Assembly (NCBI GenBank): GCA_947374535.1
Contig: CANCCJ010000001.1
Location: 53,988 to 117,987, forward strand
Direction: 5' to 3'
Length of the DNA: 64,000 bases
From: Comamonadaceae bacterium
GTDB taxonomy: Bacteria; Pseudomonadota; Gammaproteobacteria; Burkholderiales; Burkholderiaceae
Shown here in pieces: positions 45,199 through 54,290 of this stretch (position 1 is the first letter of the stretch; each line of letters begins with the position of its first letter). The notes beneath the pieces were generated by a model. That model saw only the letters and a program-made list of their open reading frames with translations, was not told where the DNA came from and searched no databases. Position numbers and translations under genes: made by a program.

Positions 45199-46989
45199 TT
45201 AGAAGGCATCCAACGCCAGCTCCGTCACGCTGCCCGCGCCTTCCACGATGCTGTCACGCAGGCCTGGCACTTTGGTCAAGATGTGGTCGGCATAGAAACG
45301 CGCAGTTGTGATTTTGGATTGCATGAACACCACGTCTTCGCCTTTGTCCAGCTGCTTTTCGGCCACCAACAACGCACGCGCCATTTGCCAACCCGCCACC
45401 AAGTTACCCGTGAGCATCAAGTAGGGCACGCTGCCTGCAAAGACAGCATTGGGGCTGGCTTTGGCACCGGCCACCACGAAGTCAACCACGTCGAGGAAGG
45501 CTTCGCGTGCGGCCTTCAAGCGTGCGGCCACGGCCTTGGCATTGGCGCTACCGCTTTTGAGTAAATCAGCTTCGGTGTGGGCAATTTGTGCAGCAATGCC
45601 TTTGGCAGTCTGCCCGCCGTCACGGCCTGTTTTACGGCCGATCAAGTCATTGGCTTGAATGGCGGTCGTGCCTTCGTAAATCGTCAAAATCTTGGCATCG
45701 CGCATGTACTGCGCCGCGCCTGTTTCTTCGATGAATCCCATGCCCCCATGCACTTGCACGCCAAGGCTGGTGACGTCCAAGCTCATCTCGGTGCTAAAGC
45801 CTTTGACCAGCGGAACCAGAAATTCATAGAAAGCCAAGTTTTCTTTGCGTGTCTCAGCGTCTGGGTGATGGTGCGAGGCGTCATACGCAGCAGCTGCCAC
45901 CGTAGCCATGGCGCGGCAGCCTTCTGTGTAAGCGCGCATGGTCATCAACATGCGGCGCACGTCGGGGTGGTGAATGATGGGGGCGCTGGTTTTCATGCTG
46001 CCGTCCACAGGGCGGCTTTGCACCCGATCACGCGAAAACTGCACGGCCTTTTGGTAGGCGCGCTCAGCAATCGAAATGCCCTGCACACCCACGGCGTAAC
46101 GTGCGGCGTTCATCATGATGAACATGTATTCAAGCCCACGATTTTCTTCGCCCACAAGGAAACCAATCGCACCGCCGTGGTCGCCATACTGCAACACGGC
46201 GGTGGGGCTGGCTTTGATGCCCATCTTGTGTTCAATGCTCACGCAGTGCACATCGTTGCGTGCGCCCAGTGAGCCGTCTTTTTTAACCATGAATTTGGGC
46301 ACCACAAACAAGCTGATGCCCTTCACGCCTTCCGGCGCACCTTGCACACGGGCCAACACCAAGTGAATGATGTTCTCGGCCATGTCGTGTTCACCGTAGG
46401 TGATGTAAATCTTGGTGCCAAACACCTTGTAGGTGCCGTCTGGCAGAGGCTCGGCACGTGTACGCACCGCAGCCAAATCAGAGCCGGCTTGTGGCTCTGT
46501 CAAGTTCATGGTGCCGGTCCACTCACCCGAGATGAGTTTTTCAAGGTAAGTGGCTTTCAAGTCGTCAGAGCCAGCCGTCAGCAACGCTTCAATCGCACCA
46601 TCGGTCAACATGGGACACAAGGCAAAACTCATGTTGGCGGAGTTGAGCATTTCGCCACACGCCGCGCCAATGGTCTTTGGCAAACCTTGGCCGCCAAAGT
46701 CTGCAGGGTGTTGCAGACTTTGCCAGCCGCCTTCGCAATACTGTTGGTAGGCTTCTTTGAAGCCGGGCGTGGTGGTGACTTGGCCGTCTTTGAAGAACGA
46801 GGGGTTCTTGTCGCCTTCCCAGTTCAAAGGCACGAGCACAGACTCGTTCAACTTGGCGCACTCTTCGAGCACGGCTTGAGCGGTTTCAACGCCCATGTCT
46901 TCGAAAGCTGGAATTTGGGCCACTTGTTCGAGGCCAGCCAAATGTTCCATGTTGAACACCATATCTTTGATGGGGGCGATGTAACTCAT
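45199..46989 (-). CDS. acyl-CoA dehydrogenase
   Basis: 596 aa, the long form with a C-terminal extra domain. LTEPQAGSDLAAVRTRAEPL and ITYGEHDM are FAD/substrate-site segments, and IYEGTTAIQANDLIGRKTGRD near residue 450 is the usual late motif. It oxidises acyl-CoA and passes electrons to ETF. ATG 46989 has GGAG eight bases upstream; a TTG at 47016 is less likely. It follows etfA after a terminator, so it may use its own promoter or read-through. Confidence 0.95.
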   Translation of the reverse strand: MSYIAPIKDMVFNMEHLAGLEQVAQIPAFEDMGVETAQAVLEECAKLNESVLVPLNWEGDKNPSFFKDGQVTTTPGFKEAYQQYCEGGWQSLQHPADFGGQGLPKTIGAACGEMLNSANMSFALCPMLTDGAIEALLTAGSDDLKATYLEKLISGEWTGTMNLTEPQAGSDLAAVRTRAEPLPDGTYKVFGTKIYITYGEHDMAENIIHLVLARVQGAPEGVKGISLFVVPKFMVKKDGSLGARNDVHCVSIEHKMGIKASPTAVLQYGDHGGAIGFLVGEENRGLEYMFIMMNAARYAVGVQGISIAERAYQKAVQFSRDRVQSRPVDGSMKTSAPIIHHPDVRRMLMTMRAYTEGCRAMATVAAAAYDASHHHPDAETRKENLAFYEFLVPLVKGFSTEMSLDVTSLGVQVHGGMGFIEETGAAQYMRDAKILTIYEGTTAIQANDLIGRKTGRDGGQTAKGIAAQIAHTEADLLKSGSANAKAVAARLKAAREAFLDVVDFVVAGAKASPNAVFAGSVPYLMLTGNLVAGWQMARALLVAEKQLDKGEDVVFMQSKITTARFYADHILTKVPGLRDSIVEGAGSVTELALDAF

Positions 46990-47017
46990 GTCGATGTCTC
47001 CAAAATCAAATGCCAAG

Positions 47018-47045
47018 AAAAAGCACCCCGAAGAGTGCTTTTTTT
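47018..47045 (-). terminator. terminator after etfBA
   Basis: AAAAAGCAC (47018-47026) pairs with GTGCTTTTT (47035-47043), loop of eight. On the minus strand it ends the etfBA transcript just before the acyl-CoA dehydrogenase gene, with TTTTT at the end of the stem. Confidence 0.85.
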
Positions 47046-47054
47046 AATACAGAC

Positions 47055-47987
47055 TTAAAGGGCTGCAACCAGCTCAGGAATGGCCACAAACAGGTCAGCC
47101 TCCAAGCCGTAGTCGGCCACCGAGAAGATGGGCGCCTCTGGGTCTTTGTTGATGGCCACGATGACCTTGCTGTCTTTCATGCCCGCCAAATGTTGGATGG
47201 CACCGCTGATGCCGCACGCCACATACAGCTGAGGCGCCACAATCTTGCCGGTCTGGCCCACTTGCAAGTCGTTGGCGGCGTAGCCTGCATCCACGGCGGC
47301 GCGGCTGGCACCGATGGCGGCACCCAGCTTGTCGGCCAACGGGATCATGACTTCGTCAAACTTCTCGGAACTGCCCAAGGCACGTCCACCCGAGACGATG
47401 ATCTTGGCGGCGGTCAACTCAGGGCGGTCATTCTTGGTGACTTCACGGCCCACGAAGCTGCTCTTGCCTGAGTCGGTTGCAGCAGCCACAGTTTCCACGG
47501 CAGCGGAACCACCGGTAGCAGCCGCAGCATCAAAGCCTGTGGTGCGAACCGTGATGACTTTGACCGCATCGCTCGATTGCACGATGGCAATGGCGTTGCC
47601 TGCGTAGATGGGGCGCTCAAACGTGTCTGGGCTGTCCACCTTGGTGATGTCGCTGATTTGACCCACATCCAGCTTGGCTGCCACGCGAGGGGCCACGTTT
47701 TTGCCGTTGGCTGTTGCGGGGAACAAGATGTGACTGTAGTTTTGGGCGATGGCCAAGACTTGGGCTGCCACGTTCTCGGCCAAACCGGCTTCGAGCGTTG
47801 CACCGTCAGCGTGAATGACTTTGCTCACGCCTGCGATTTGGGCCGCGGCGGCGGCGGCGGCACCAGCATTGTGGCCAGCCACCAGCACATGAACGTCAAC
47901 GCCAATAGCGGCGGCGGCGGTCACTGTGTTGAGCGTGGCGGGCTTGATGGAGGCGTTGTCGTGTTCTGCGATTACGAGGGATGTCAT
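47055..47987 (-). CDS. etfA: electron transfer flavoprotein alpha subunit
   Basis: 310 aa. The C-terminal FAD domain carries [40 protein letters not shown] and [18 protein letters not shown], with the final [20 protein letters not shown]. With EtfB it carries electrons from acyl-CoA dehydrogenases to ETF-QO (19410). The gene starts 12 bases after etfB. Confidence 0.97.
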   Translation of the reverse strand: MTSLVIAEHDNASIKPATLNTVTAAAAIGVDVHVLVAGHNAGAAAAAAAQIAGVSKVIHADGATLEAGLAENVAAQVLAIAQNYSHILFPATANGKNVAPRVAAKLDVGQISDITKVDSPDTFERPIYAGNAIAIVQSSDAVKVITVRTTGFDAAAATGGSAAVETVAAATDSGKSSFVGREVTKNDRPELTAAKIIVSGGRALGSSEKFDEVMIPLADKLGAAIGASRAAVDAGYAANDLQVGQTGKIVAPQLYVACGISGAIQHLAGMKDSKVIVAINKDPEAPIFSVADYGLEADLFVAIPELVAAL

Positions 47988-47999
47988 GTTCGTATTTCC

Positions 48000-48749
48000 T
48001 TAAATTACCTTGGCCACGTTTTTGAGCTTGTCCACCAAAGTCGCCACATCGGGCACTTTGATACCGGCGCTGCGCTTGGCTGGCTCGGTCACTTTCAAGG
48101 TCTTGATACGAGGGGTCACGTCCACACCAAGGTCTTCAGGTTTGAACACATCGAGCTGCTTTTTCTTGGCCTTCATGATGTTGGGCAAGGTCACATAGCG
48201 GGGCTCGTTCAAACGCAAGTCGGTGGTGATGACTGCGGGCAAGGTCACTGAGAGCGTCTCTAAGCCTCCATCGACTTCGCGGGTCACGCTGGCTTTGCCG
48301 TCGGCCACTTCCACTTTAGAGGCGAAAGTCGCTTGCGGCATGTCCGCCAAGGCAGCCAACATTTGGCCGGTTTGGTTGCAATCGTCGTCAATCGCTTGTT
48401 TGCCCAAAATCACAAGACCTGGCTGCTCTTTGTCGATCAAGGCTTTGAGTAATTTGGCCACGGCCAAGGGTTGCAACTCTTCGGTGGTCTCGACCAAGAT
48501 GCCGCGGTCTGCACCGATGGCCATCGCGGTACGCAAGGTTTCTTGGCATTGGGTCACGCCGCAAGACACGGCGATCACTTCAGTGACCACGCCTTTTTCT
48601 TTGAGACGCACAGCTTCTTCTACCGCGATCTCATCAAACGGGTTCATGCTCATCTTGACGTTCGCAATGTCAACGCCCGAGTTGTCCGACTTCACGCGGA
48701 CTTTGACGTTGTAGTCCACCACGCGTTTGACAGCGACCAAAACTTTCAT
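48000..48749 (-). CDS. etfB: electron transfer flavoprotein beta subunit
   Basis: 249 aa. N-terminus [20 protein letters not shown] and the AMP-binding segment [20 protein letters not shown] are typical of EtfB. The upstream gap has a perfect 20-bp palindrome (48782-48801) over the likely promoter, so expression is probably under a specific repressor. It forms the EtfAB heterodimer. Confidence 0.97.
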   Translation of the reverse strand: MKVLVAVKRVVDYNVKVRVKSDNSGVDIANVKMSMNPFDEIAVEEAVRLKEKGVVTEVIAVSCGVTQCQETLRTAMAIGADRGILVETTEELQPLAVAKLLKALIDKEQPGLVILGKQAIDDDCNQTGQMLAALADMPQATFASKVEVADGKASVTREVDGGLETLSVTLPAVITTDLRLNEPRYVTLPNIMKAKKKQLDVFKPEDLGVDVTPRIKTLKVTEPAKRSAGIKVPDVATLVDKLKNVAKVI

Positions 48750-48781
48750 GGCAAAAGCTCCAATTTTTAGATTAAACAGAT

Positions 48782-48801
48782 TGACGTTTACGTAAACGTC
48801 A
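48782..48801. promoter_or_regulatory. 20-bp perfect palindrome upstream of etfB
   Basis: TGACGTTTACGTAAACGTCA reads the same on both strands. It lies 33 bases before the etfB ATG. On the minus strand a TACAAT (-10) at 48803-48808 lies just upstream, so the palindrome sits on the expected transcription start, a repressor position. It resembles operators of regulators of fatty-acid and branched-chain amino-acid catabolism (LiuR-type) in proteobacteria. Confidence 0.7.
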
Positions 48802-48875
48802 CATTGTAGAGTTCAAAGCATGCTTTTCTAAGCACGACCGTGCTTTTTTAGGGAAGTCCCTATAAAAACGCGGGT

Positions 48876-50114
48876 TCAATGGCGAAGAACGACCTCTTGA
48901 GGCGAATGCACCAACATCACACCGGCTGCGCGCAAAGCGCTCAGCGCCGCAATGTTGACACGCGAGCGCGTCAAGGACTGGCCATTGACGGGGTCTTCCA
49001 TCCAGAAGTTCAAATTAAAACGCAAACCTTGTGGCGCCACCTCGCCCAACAAGGCTTGAGGCAGCGGCGTGGGCAACACCCACTCGGCGCTGAGCGCAGC
49101 TTGCACCAGCAAGTCTTGCACACGTGCCACATCGCTTTCCAGTGAAACCCAGTAGGAACAGGTTTGCAACAAGTGGCGACTTTCTAGTGACAAGTTCTCC
49201 ACGCGCTGGGTGAGCAACAGTTCGTTAGGCACCACCGATTCGCTGCCATTGCTGGCCCGCACCAAGGTGTAGCGGGTTTTGATATCGGTCACACGGCCTT
49301 CAAAGCCATCCACACGCACAAAGTCGCCAATACGCAGCGAACGCTCTAACAAGATCACGAAACCGCTGACATAGTTGGCCGCCAATTTCTGCAAGCCAAA
49401 ACCAATACCGACGCCCAATGCGCCACCCAAGACCGACAACGCCGTCAAGTCAAAGCCCAGAGAAGACAGGGCAAACAAAGTACCGATCACCAACAGCAGC
49501 ACACGCATGGCGTTGGCAGCGACTTTGCGCATCGACAAATCGTCAAACGCGCGGTTCAAAACCCGTTGCTCTAGCGTGGCAGACAACCAAAGCGCTAGCA
49601 CCAACACAAAACCAGAGGTGAGGATCACGTCCAAGACATGCGACACACTGACGCGCGTCTTGCCCAGCACAAACTGCAAGCTATCCAGCTCGTCCATCAA
49701 GGGCCCCCACAGGCCCGTGACCCACAACACGGCCAAACCCCAAGCCAGCCATGACACCACTTGCTCCAAGATGCGCGCCCCGCGAGAGTGAGGGAAAGCC
49801 GCCGCCAATACCCGCGCAATCAAGCGAATGAGCACCAAAGACACCAACACGGGCAGCGCTACTTTGAGCACGGGCACATGCTGGACTTTCGTCAACACCA
49901 GCTTCAAGCCATAGGTGAACACCAATGCCAAGGCCGGGAACAGCGCCCCATCGATCAAACGTCGACCAAACAAAATCGAGCCCTGCGCTGTGGTGCCACG
50001 ACCCAAGGCCCAGCTCACACCCCAAGCCAAGGCCAGACACACGGCCAATCCGGCCAATTCCAAAGCAATCGCTGGACTTTGTAAGTCCAGCAGTAATTCT
50101 TGTAAGTCGTTCAT
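48876..50114 (-). CDS. mechanosensitive ion channel, MscS family
   Basis: 412 aa. Several N-terminal helices (about residues 15-200), then the pore-lining helix with the MscS pattern LTALSVLGGALGVGIGFGLQ, followed by YVSGFVILLERSLRIGDFVR and the beta domain. It releases solutes on hypo-osmotic shock. The extra N-terminal helices make it larger than E. coli MscS. A small stem (48830-48845) lies beyond its end. Confidence 0.93.
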   Translation of the reverse strand: MNDLQELLLDLQSPAIALELAGLAVCLALAWGVSWALGRGTTAQGSILFGRRLIDGALFPALALVFTYGLKLVLTKVQHVPVLKVALPVLVSLVLIRLIARVLAAAFPHSRGARILEQVVSWLAWGLAVLWVTGLWGPLMDELDSLQFVLGKTRVSVSHVLDVILTSGFVLVLALWLSATLEQRVLNRAFDDLSMRKVAANAMRVLLLVIGTLFALSSLGFDLTALSVLGGALGVGIGFGLQKLAANYVSGFVILLERSLRIGDFVRVDGFEGRVTDIKTRYTLVRASNGSESVVPNELLLTQRVENLSLESRHLLQTCSYWVSLESDVARVQDLLVQAALSAEWVLPTPLPQALLGEVAPQGLRFNLNFWMEDPVNGQSLTRSRVNIAALSALRAAGVMLVHSPQEVVLRH

Positions 50115-50117
50115 TTT

Positions 50118-51071
50118 TTAAATATCCGCCAACACGCGCAAATGCGCTTCCACACTGCGGCTCAATGCACTCAAGTCGTAGCCACCTTCCAAGCAAGACA
50201 CGATGCGACCCTTGGCATGGCGCCCCGCAATCTCACGGATGCGGTAGGTGATCCAGCTGTAATCTTGCTCGGTCAGACCCAACTGGCCCATGTCGTCTTC
50301 ACGGTGCGCATCAAAACCTGCACTGATGAAAATCAGCTCGGGCTTGAACGCTTCCAAGCGTGGCACCCAGTGGGTCTCAATCAACTCACGCACTTCCATG
50401 CCTTTGGTGTAGGCCGGCACAGGAATGTTCACCATGTTCGCTGCCGGGTTGTCCACGCCCTTGTAGGGGTAAAACGGATGCTGAAAGAAGCTGACCATCA
50501 ACACGCGGTCGTCGCCGCTCAAGATGTCCTCGGTGCCGTTGCCGTGGTGCACATCAAAGTCAACCACCGCCACACGTTTGATGCCATGGCGCTCTAGGGC
50601 GTACTTGGCCGCGATGGCAACGTTGTTGAAAAAGCAAAAGCCACCCGCTTTGTTGCGCGACGCATGGTGGCCAGGTGGGCGAATGGCGCAAAACGCATTC
50701 TCCAACTCACCGGCGATCACCGCATCAGTGGCGGCAATTGCCGCACCGGCTGAGCACAAGGCGGCTTTCCACGTGTAGGCGTTGATGGCCGTGTCGGCGT
50801 CCATGTGCGCGTAGGCGGGACCGCCTGCCTCTAAGTCTTCGACCAACTGATCGGACAAGCCACGCAACGACGCGATGTACATGCGGTCATGCGCCAACTC
50901 AATATCGGCCAACGGCGCCTCGGGCGCCTCCATGGCCGTGAGTCCCAAATCAACGCCACTGATGAGTAGGCGGTCTTGGATGGCACTGAGTCGTTCTGGA
51001 CATTCAGGATGCCCTGCCCCCATTTCATGCTTCGAACACATGGGGTGTGTGTAGTAACCAGTTTTACGCAT
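50118..51071 (-). CDS. histone deacetylase-superfamily amidohydrolase
   Basis: 317 aa. Zn-site motifs are RPPGHHASRNKAGGFCFFNN and VVDFDVHHGNGTEDI, with the catalytic His pair and Asp ligands; the C-terminus has GGYDLSALSRSV. Bacterial members deacetylate acetylpolyamines or similar amides. ATG 51071 is preferred to an upstream TTG. It ends 3 bases before the MscS gene starts, so the two are probably one operon. Confidence 0.92.
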   Translation of the reverse strand: MRKTGYYTHPMCSKHEMGAGHPECPERLSAIQDRLLISGVDLGLTAMEAPEAPLADIELAHDRMYIASLRGLSDQLVEDLEAGGPAYAHMDADTAINAYTWKAALCSAGAAIAATDAVIAGELENAFCAIRPPGHHASRNKAGGFCFFNNVAIAAKYALERHGIKRVAVVDFDVHHGNGTEDILSGDDRVLMVSFFQHPFYPYKGVDNPAANMVNIPVPAYTKGMEVRELIETHWVPRLEAFKPELIFISAGFDAHREDDMGQLGLTEQDYSWITYRIREIAGRHAKGRIVSCLEGGYDLSALSRSVEAHLRVLADI

Positions 51072-51190
51072 TGTTTTATCTAGGTACGTGGCCAACGTTT
51101 GTCTCTGAATTCTTCTAAGTCAGCTTACCATGTCGACCTTGCTTTTCCCCTTGCAAACTCTGCGTGAACACACATAAGCCCCCGTTTTAT

Positions 51191-52303
51191 ATGGCTTTTC
51201 AGCCAGCTCTTGTTCTGCGTCAAATCGCTATGGCGTTGTGGCTGGTCGCGGTATTCGCCTCCGCGGCGCAAGCCAAGCCACACCCCAAAGCGCACAAAAA
51301 CACCGTCCACAAAGAGCAAACCCAAGGCCCCGCCTTCGGCAAAACACCCGAAATACTGGCCCTCGCCGATGAGTTGGCAAAGCAACATGGGCTGCCGCAA
51401 ACGTGGGTGCGCAAGCAGCTCAGCAATGCGCATTATTTGAAAGACGTCCCCAAACTCGTGATGCCGCCGCCCGTGAGCGTGCCTAAAAATTGGCGCGCCT
51501 ACCGCGAGCGCTTCATTGAGCCGCGCCGCATTGAGGCTGGCATGCGGTTTTGGCAAACCTACTCAGGCGACCTCGCCCGCGCCGAGCAAACCTATGGTGT
51601 ACCCGCCGAAATGATTGTGGGCATCATCGGCGTAGAAACCTTCTACGGCCAACACATGGGCAACTACCGTGTGATGGATGTGTTGACCACGCTCACGCTG
51701 AACTTTCCGCCTTCTCACCCACGCGCAGCCGAGCGCCAAGCGTTTTTCAAATCAGAGTTGGGCTACTTCTTGGTTCAGGCACACCAACAAGCCAATGCCA
51801 CTCTCACCGGCAGCTTCGCAGGCGCCATGGGCTGGCCGCAATTCATGCCATCCAGCGTGGCGAAGTTTGCGGTGGACTTTGATGGCGATGGCCGAATCGA
51901 TCTGCGCAACAGCCCCGTGGACGCGATTGGCTCAGTGGCCAATTACTTCAAGGCCTTTGGCTGGCAAACTGGCATGCCCACGCACTACCCCGTGAGTTTT
52001 GATGAAGCGCGTTTAGACAAGCCCACTCTGCTGGCCCCGGACATCTTGCCGTCTTTCAGTGTGAGCAACTTCATCGCCAAAGGCGCGGTACTGGACGAGC
52101 AAGCGCAAAAACACAACGGCCCCTTGGCATTGGTTGAACTGTTCAATGGCGACGAACCGCCCAGCTACGTGGCAGGCACGGAGAACTTTTATGTGGTCAC
52201 CCGCTACAACTGGAGTAGCTACTACGCGCTGGCGGTGATTGAGTTGGGGCAAGCCGTCAAAGCAAATCGGGCTTTGACTGCCATGCAATCTAACGCACGC
52301 TAA
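51191..52303 (+). CDS. mltB: lytic murein transglycosylase B
   Basis: 370 aa from ATG 51191; a GTG at 51164 is an alternative. A signal peptide (about residues 1-28, ending SAAQA) precedes the catalytic domain. The catalytic Glu is in IVGIIGVETFYGQHMG, and FAGAMGWPQFMPSSV is the family motif; the C-terminal DFDGDGRIDLRNSPVDAIGS segment resembles an EF-hand-like loop. It cleaves peptidoglycan glycan strands in the periplasm. There is no lipobox cysteine. Confidence 0.92.
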   Translation: MAFQPALVLRQIAMALWLVAVFASAAQAKPHPKAHKNTVHKEQTQGPAFGKTPEILALADELAKQHGLPQTWVRKQLSNAHYLKDVPKLVMPPPVSVPKNWRAYRERFIEPRRIEAGMRFWQTYSGDLARAEQTYGVPAEMIVGIIGVETFYGQHMGNYRVMDVLTTLTLNFPPSHPRAAERQAFFKSELGYFLVQAHQQANATLTGSFAGAMGWPQFMPSSVAKFAVDFDGDGRIDLRNSPVDAIGSVANYFKAFGWQTGMPTHYPVSFDEARLDKPTLLAPDILPSFSVSNFIAKGAVLDEQAQKHNGPLALVELFNGDEPPSYVAGTENFYVVTRYNWSSYYALAVIELGQAVKANRALTAMQSNAR

Positions 52304-52342
52304 GACGCTGTTGATCAAACGCTTTGCGATAAGGCTGCCACC

Positions 52343-52564
52343 ATGAACCCGTTGAACCCCAAAAAACTTCACCTAACCAAATGGACGGCGGTCACACCCG
52401 TGGCGAAACAAAAGCATTTTTTGGTCAGCCGGGTGATTCAACCTGCGTTACCCACCGACCCGATTGAATTGGTGGAAATCGAAGCCGTATTTTCAAAAGC
52501 CACGCAGATCATTCCGTGGCGCGATTTGCAAGACGACAGCGTTTGGCGGCAGGGATGGGTTTGA
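52343..52564 (+). CDS. small Trp-rich protein (TIGR02450 family)
   Basis: 73 aa. The arrangement LNPKKLHLTKWTAVTPV, then KQKHFLVSRV and a C-terminal IIPWRDLQDDSVWRQGW matches the TIGR02450 family of short Trp-containing proteins of unknown function. It lies 39 bases after mltB and is soluble. Confidence 0.8.
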   Translation: MNPLNPKKLHLTKWTAVTPVAKQKHFLVSRVIQPALPTDPIELVEIEAVFSKATQIIPWRDLQDDSVWRQGWV

Positions 52565-52712
52565 CTAGACGCTGTATCTAGGGCAACGAGCGCTTGTCTT
52601 GGATTTCACGCGCCACCACATCTTCGACCTCTTGAGACTTGGCATCCGCATGTTGTGCGCTCCCATGCTCCTCATGCCATTGCCCATCGCTGGTACGAAA
52701 CCAACTGTGACG

Positions 52713-53807
52713 TTAAACAGGATGCTGCGCCAGCGCCCACTGCACATGCTCACGCACCACCTCGCTGGCGTGCGTGAGATGCGCTTGCAGCGCTTGACGC
52801 AAAGCTGCATTGTCTGCATGCCGCAGCGCGTTGCCGCCCGCCACCGCCAAATTACGCAACCAGCGCACATGGCCGATGCGACGAATGGGGCTGCCCTCGG
52901 TGTAGCGCAAAAACTCTGCTTCGGTCCACATCAACAAACGGGCCATGTCTTGCCCCACCAAGCCTGCGCGCACATCGAAGTCGGGCAAGGTGGAGGTTTG
53001 CGCAAACTTGTTCCAAGGGCAAATCAACTGGCAGTCGTCGCAGCCGTAAATGTGGTTGCCCATCAAAGGGCGCAGCGTCACATCAATCGCGCCCTCGTGT
53101 TCAATCGTCAAATACGAAATGCAGCGGCGCGCATCCACCAAACCCGGCTGAAGAATCGCCTGCGTGGGGCACACATCGATGCAAGCCGTGCATTGGCCGC
53201 AATGCGCGCTGGTGGGCTCGGAAGCGGGCAAGGCCACATTCAGAAAAATTTCGCCCAAGAAAAACATCGAGCCCGCTTCGCGGTTGAGCACCAAGCTGTG
53301 CTTGCCGCGCCAGCCTTGGCCGCTACGGGTGGCCAGCTCGGCCTCCAGCACAGGGGCCGAATCGGTGAAGGCGCGGTATTCAAGGCCATTGGGCTTCAAA
53401 GTGTCGGCCAACAAGGCGTCGATTCGCTGAGCCAGCGTATCGAGCCGATGGCGCAACACTTTGTGGTAATCGCGCCCTCGGGCGTAGACCGACACCACAG
53501 CCTCGCTCGGGTTGCGCAAACGTTGCCACTCAAGGTCTTGCCAGCCCTCAGCAGTGTCGCGCGGCAGATAGTTCATGCGGGCGGTCAGCACACTCAGGGT
53601 GCCTGGCACCAGCTCGGCGGGACGCGCACGCTTCATACCGTGGCGGGCCATATAGTCCATGCTGCCGTGGAAGTTTTGAGCCAGCCAATGTTGCAAATGC
53701 GGCTCGGCCGAAGACAAATCCAAAGGGGCCACCGCAATTTGAGAAAATCCCAGTGATTGCCCTAAAGCCTGAATTTGCGTGAGCAACAATTGGTAATCGA
53801 TAGACAA
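52713..53807 (-). CDS. queG: epoxyqueuosine reductase
   Basis: 364 aa from TTG 53807, the only start that gives the usual N-terminus (SIDYQLLLTQIQALGQSLGF); AAGGTG lies a few bases upstream. It holds a cobalamin-binding N-terminal domain and ferredoxin-type clusters CGQCTACIDVCPT and CDDCQLICPWN. It reduces epoxyqueuosine to queuosine in tRNA anticodons using cobalamin. Divergent from tsaE, starts only 9 bases apart. Its reading frame stays open for 44 codons after the stop. Confidence 0.93.
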   Translation of the reverse strand: MSIDYQLLLTQIQALGQSLGFSQIAVAPLDLSSAEPHLQHWLAQNFHGSMDYMARHGMKRARPAELVPGTLSVLTARMNYLPRDTAEGWQDLEWQRLRNPSEAVVSVYARGRDYHKVLRHRLDTLAQRIDALLADTLKPNGLEYRAFTDSAPVLEAELATRSGQGWRGKHSLVLNREAGSMFFLGEIFLNVALPASEPTSAHCGQCTACIDVCPTQAILQPGLVDARRCISYLTIEHEGAIDVTLRPLMGNHIYGCDDCQLICPWNKFAQTSTLPDFDVRAGLVGQDMARLLMWTEAEFLRYTEGSPIRRIGHVRWLRNLAVAGGNALRHADNAALRQALQAHLTHASEVVREHVQWALAQHPV

Positions 53808-53816
53808 CGGACACCT

Positions 53817-54290
53817 TTGAATAATTTGCCCATTGTAAAAACTCTTGTTTGGCCCGATGAAGCCGCCACCGCCGCGTTTGCCACGCAGCTGGCCGCTGCA
53901 TTGACACGCGCCAACTTGAATGCTTGCATCGCCTTGCACGGCGATTTGGGTGCGGGCAAAACCACCTTTGTGCGCCACCTGCTGCGTGCCTTAGGCGTCG
54001 AGGGCCGCATCAAAAGCCCGACCTATGCCGTGGTCGAACCCTACACGGTGGCGGTTGGCGAGGTGTGGCACTTTGACTTTTACCGCTTCAGCGACCCACG
54101 CGAGTGGGAAGACGCTGGCTTTCGCGACATCTTCGCCAGCCCCGGTTTGAAGCTGTGTGAGTGGCCGCAAAACGCCGCCGGCGTGATGCCCACACCTGAC
54201 CTCGAGCTCAACATCCAAGTGGACGAAAACGAGCAACGCCAAGTGCAAGCAACCGCCCTCACCCTGCGCGGACGGGAGTTGCTGGCATGA
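53817..54290 (+). CDS. tsaE: tRNA threonylcarbamoyladenosine biosynthesis ATPase TsaE
   Basis: 157 aa. Walker A LHGDLGAGKTTFVRHLLRAL, then SPTYAVVEPY and the late DFYRFSDPREWEDAGF motif. With TsaB and TsaD it makes t6A37 in tRNA. No ATG is available; TTG 53817 or TTG 53826 must start it. Its stop overlaps the amidase start by four bases, a common neighbour pair. Confidence 0.92.
   Translation: MNNLPIVKTLVWPDEAATAAFATQLAAALTRANLNACIALHGDLGAGKTTFVRHLLRALGVEGRIKSPTYAVVEPYTVAVGEVWHFDFYRFSDPREWEDAGFRDIFASPGLKLCEWPQNAAGVMPTPDLELNIQVDENEQRQVQATALTLRGRELLA

Noticed and set aside
48830..48845. Small hairpin AAGCAC/GTGCTT with T-run in the gap before etfB
   Set aside because: It is oriented as a plus-strand terminator where no plus-strand gene ends, so function is unclear.
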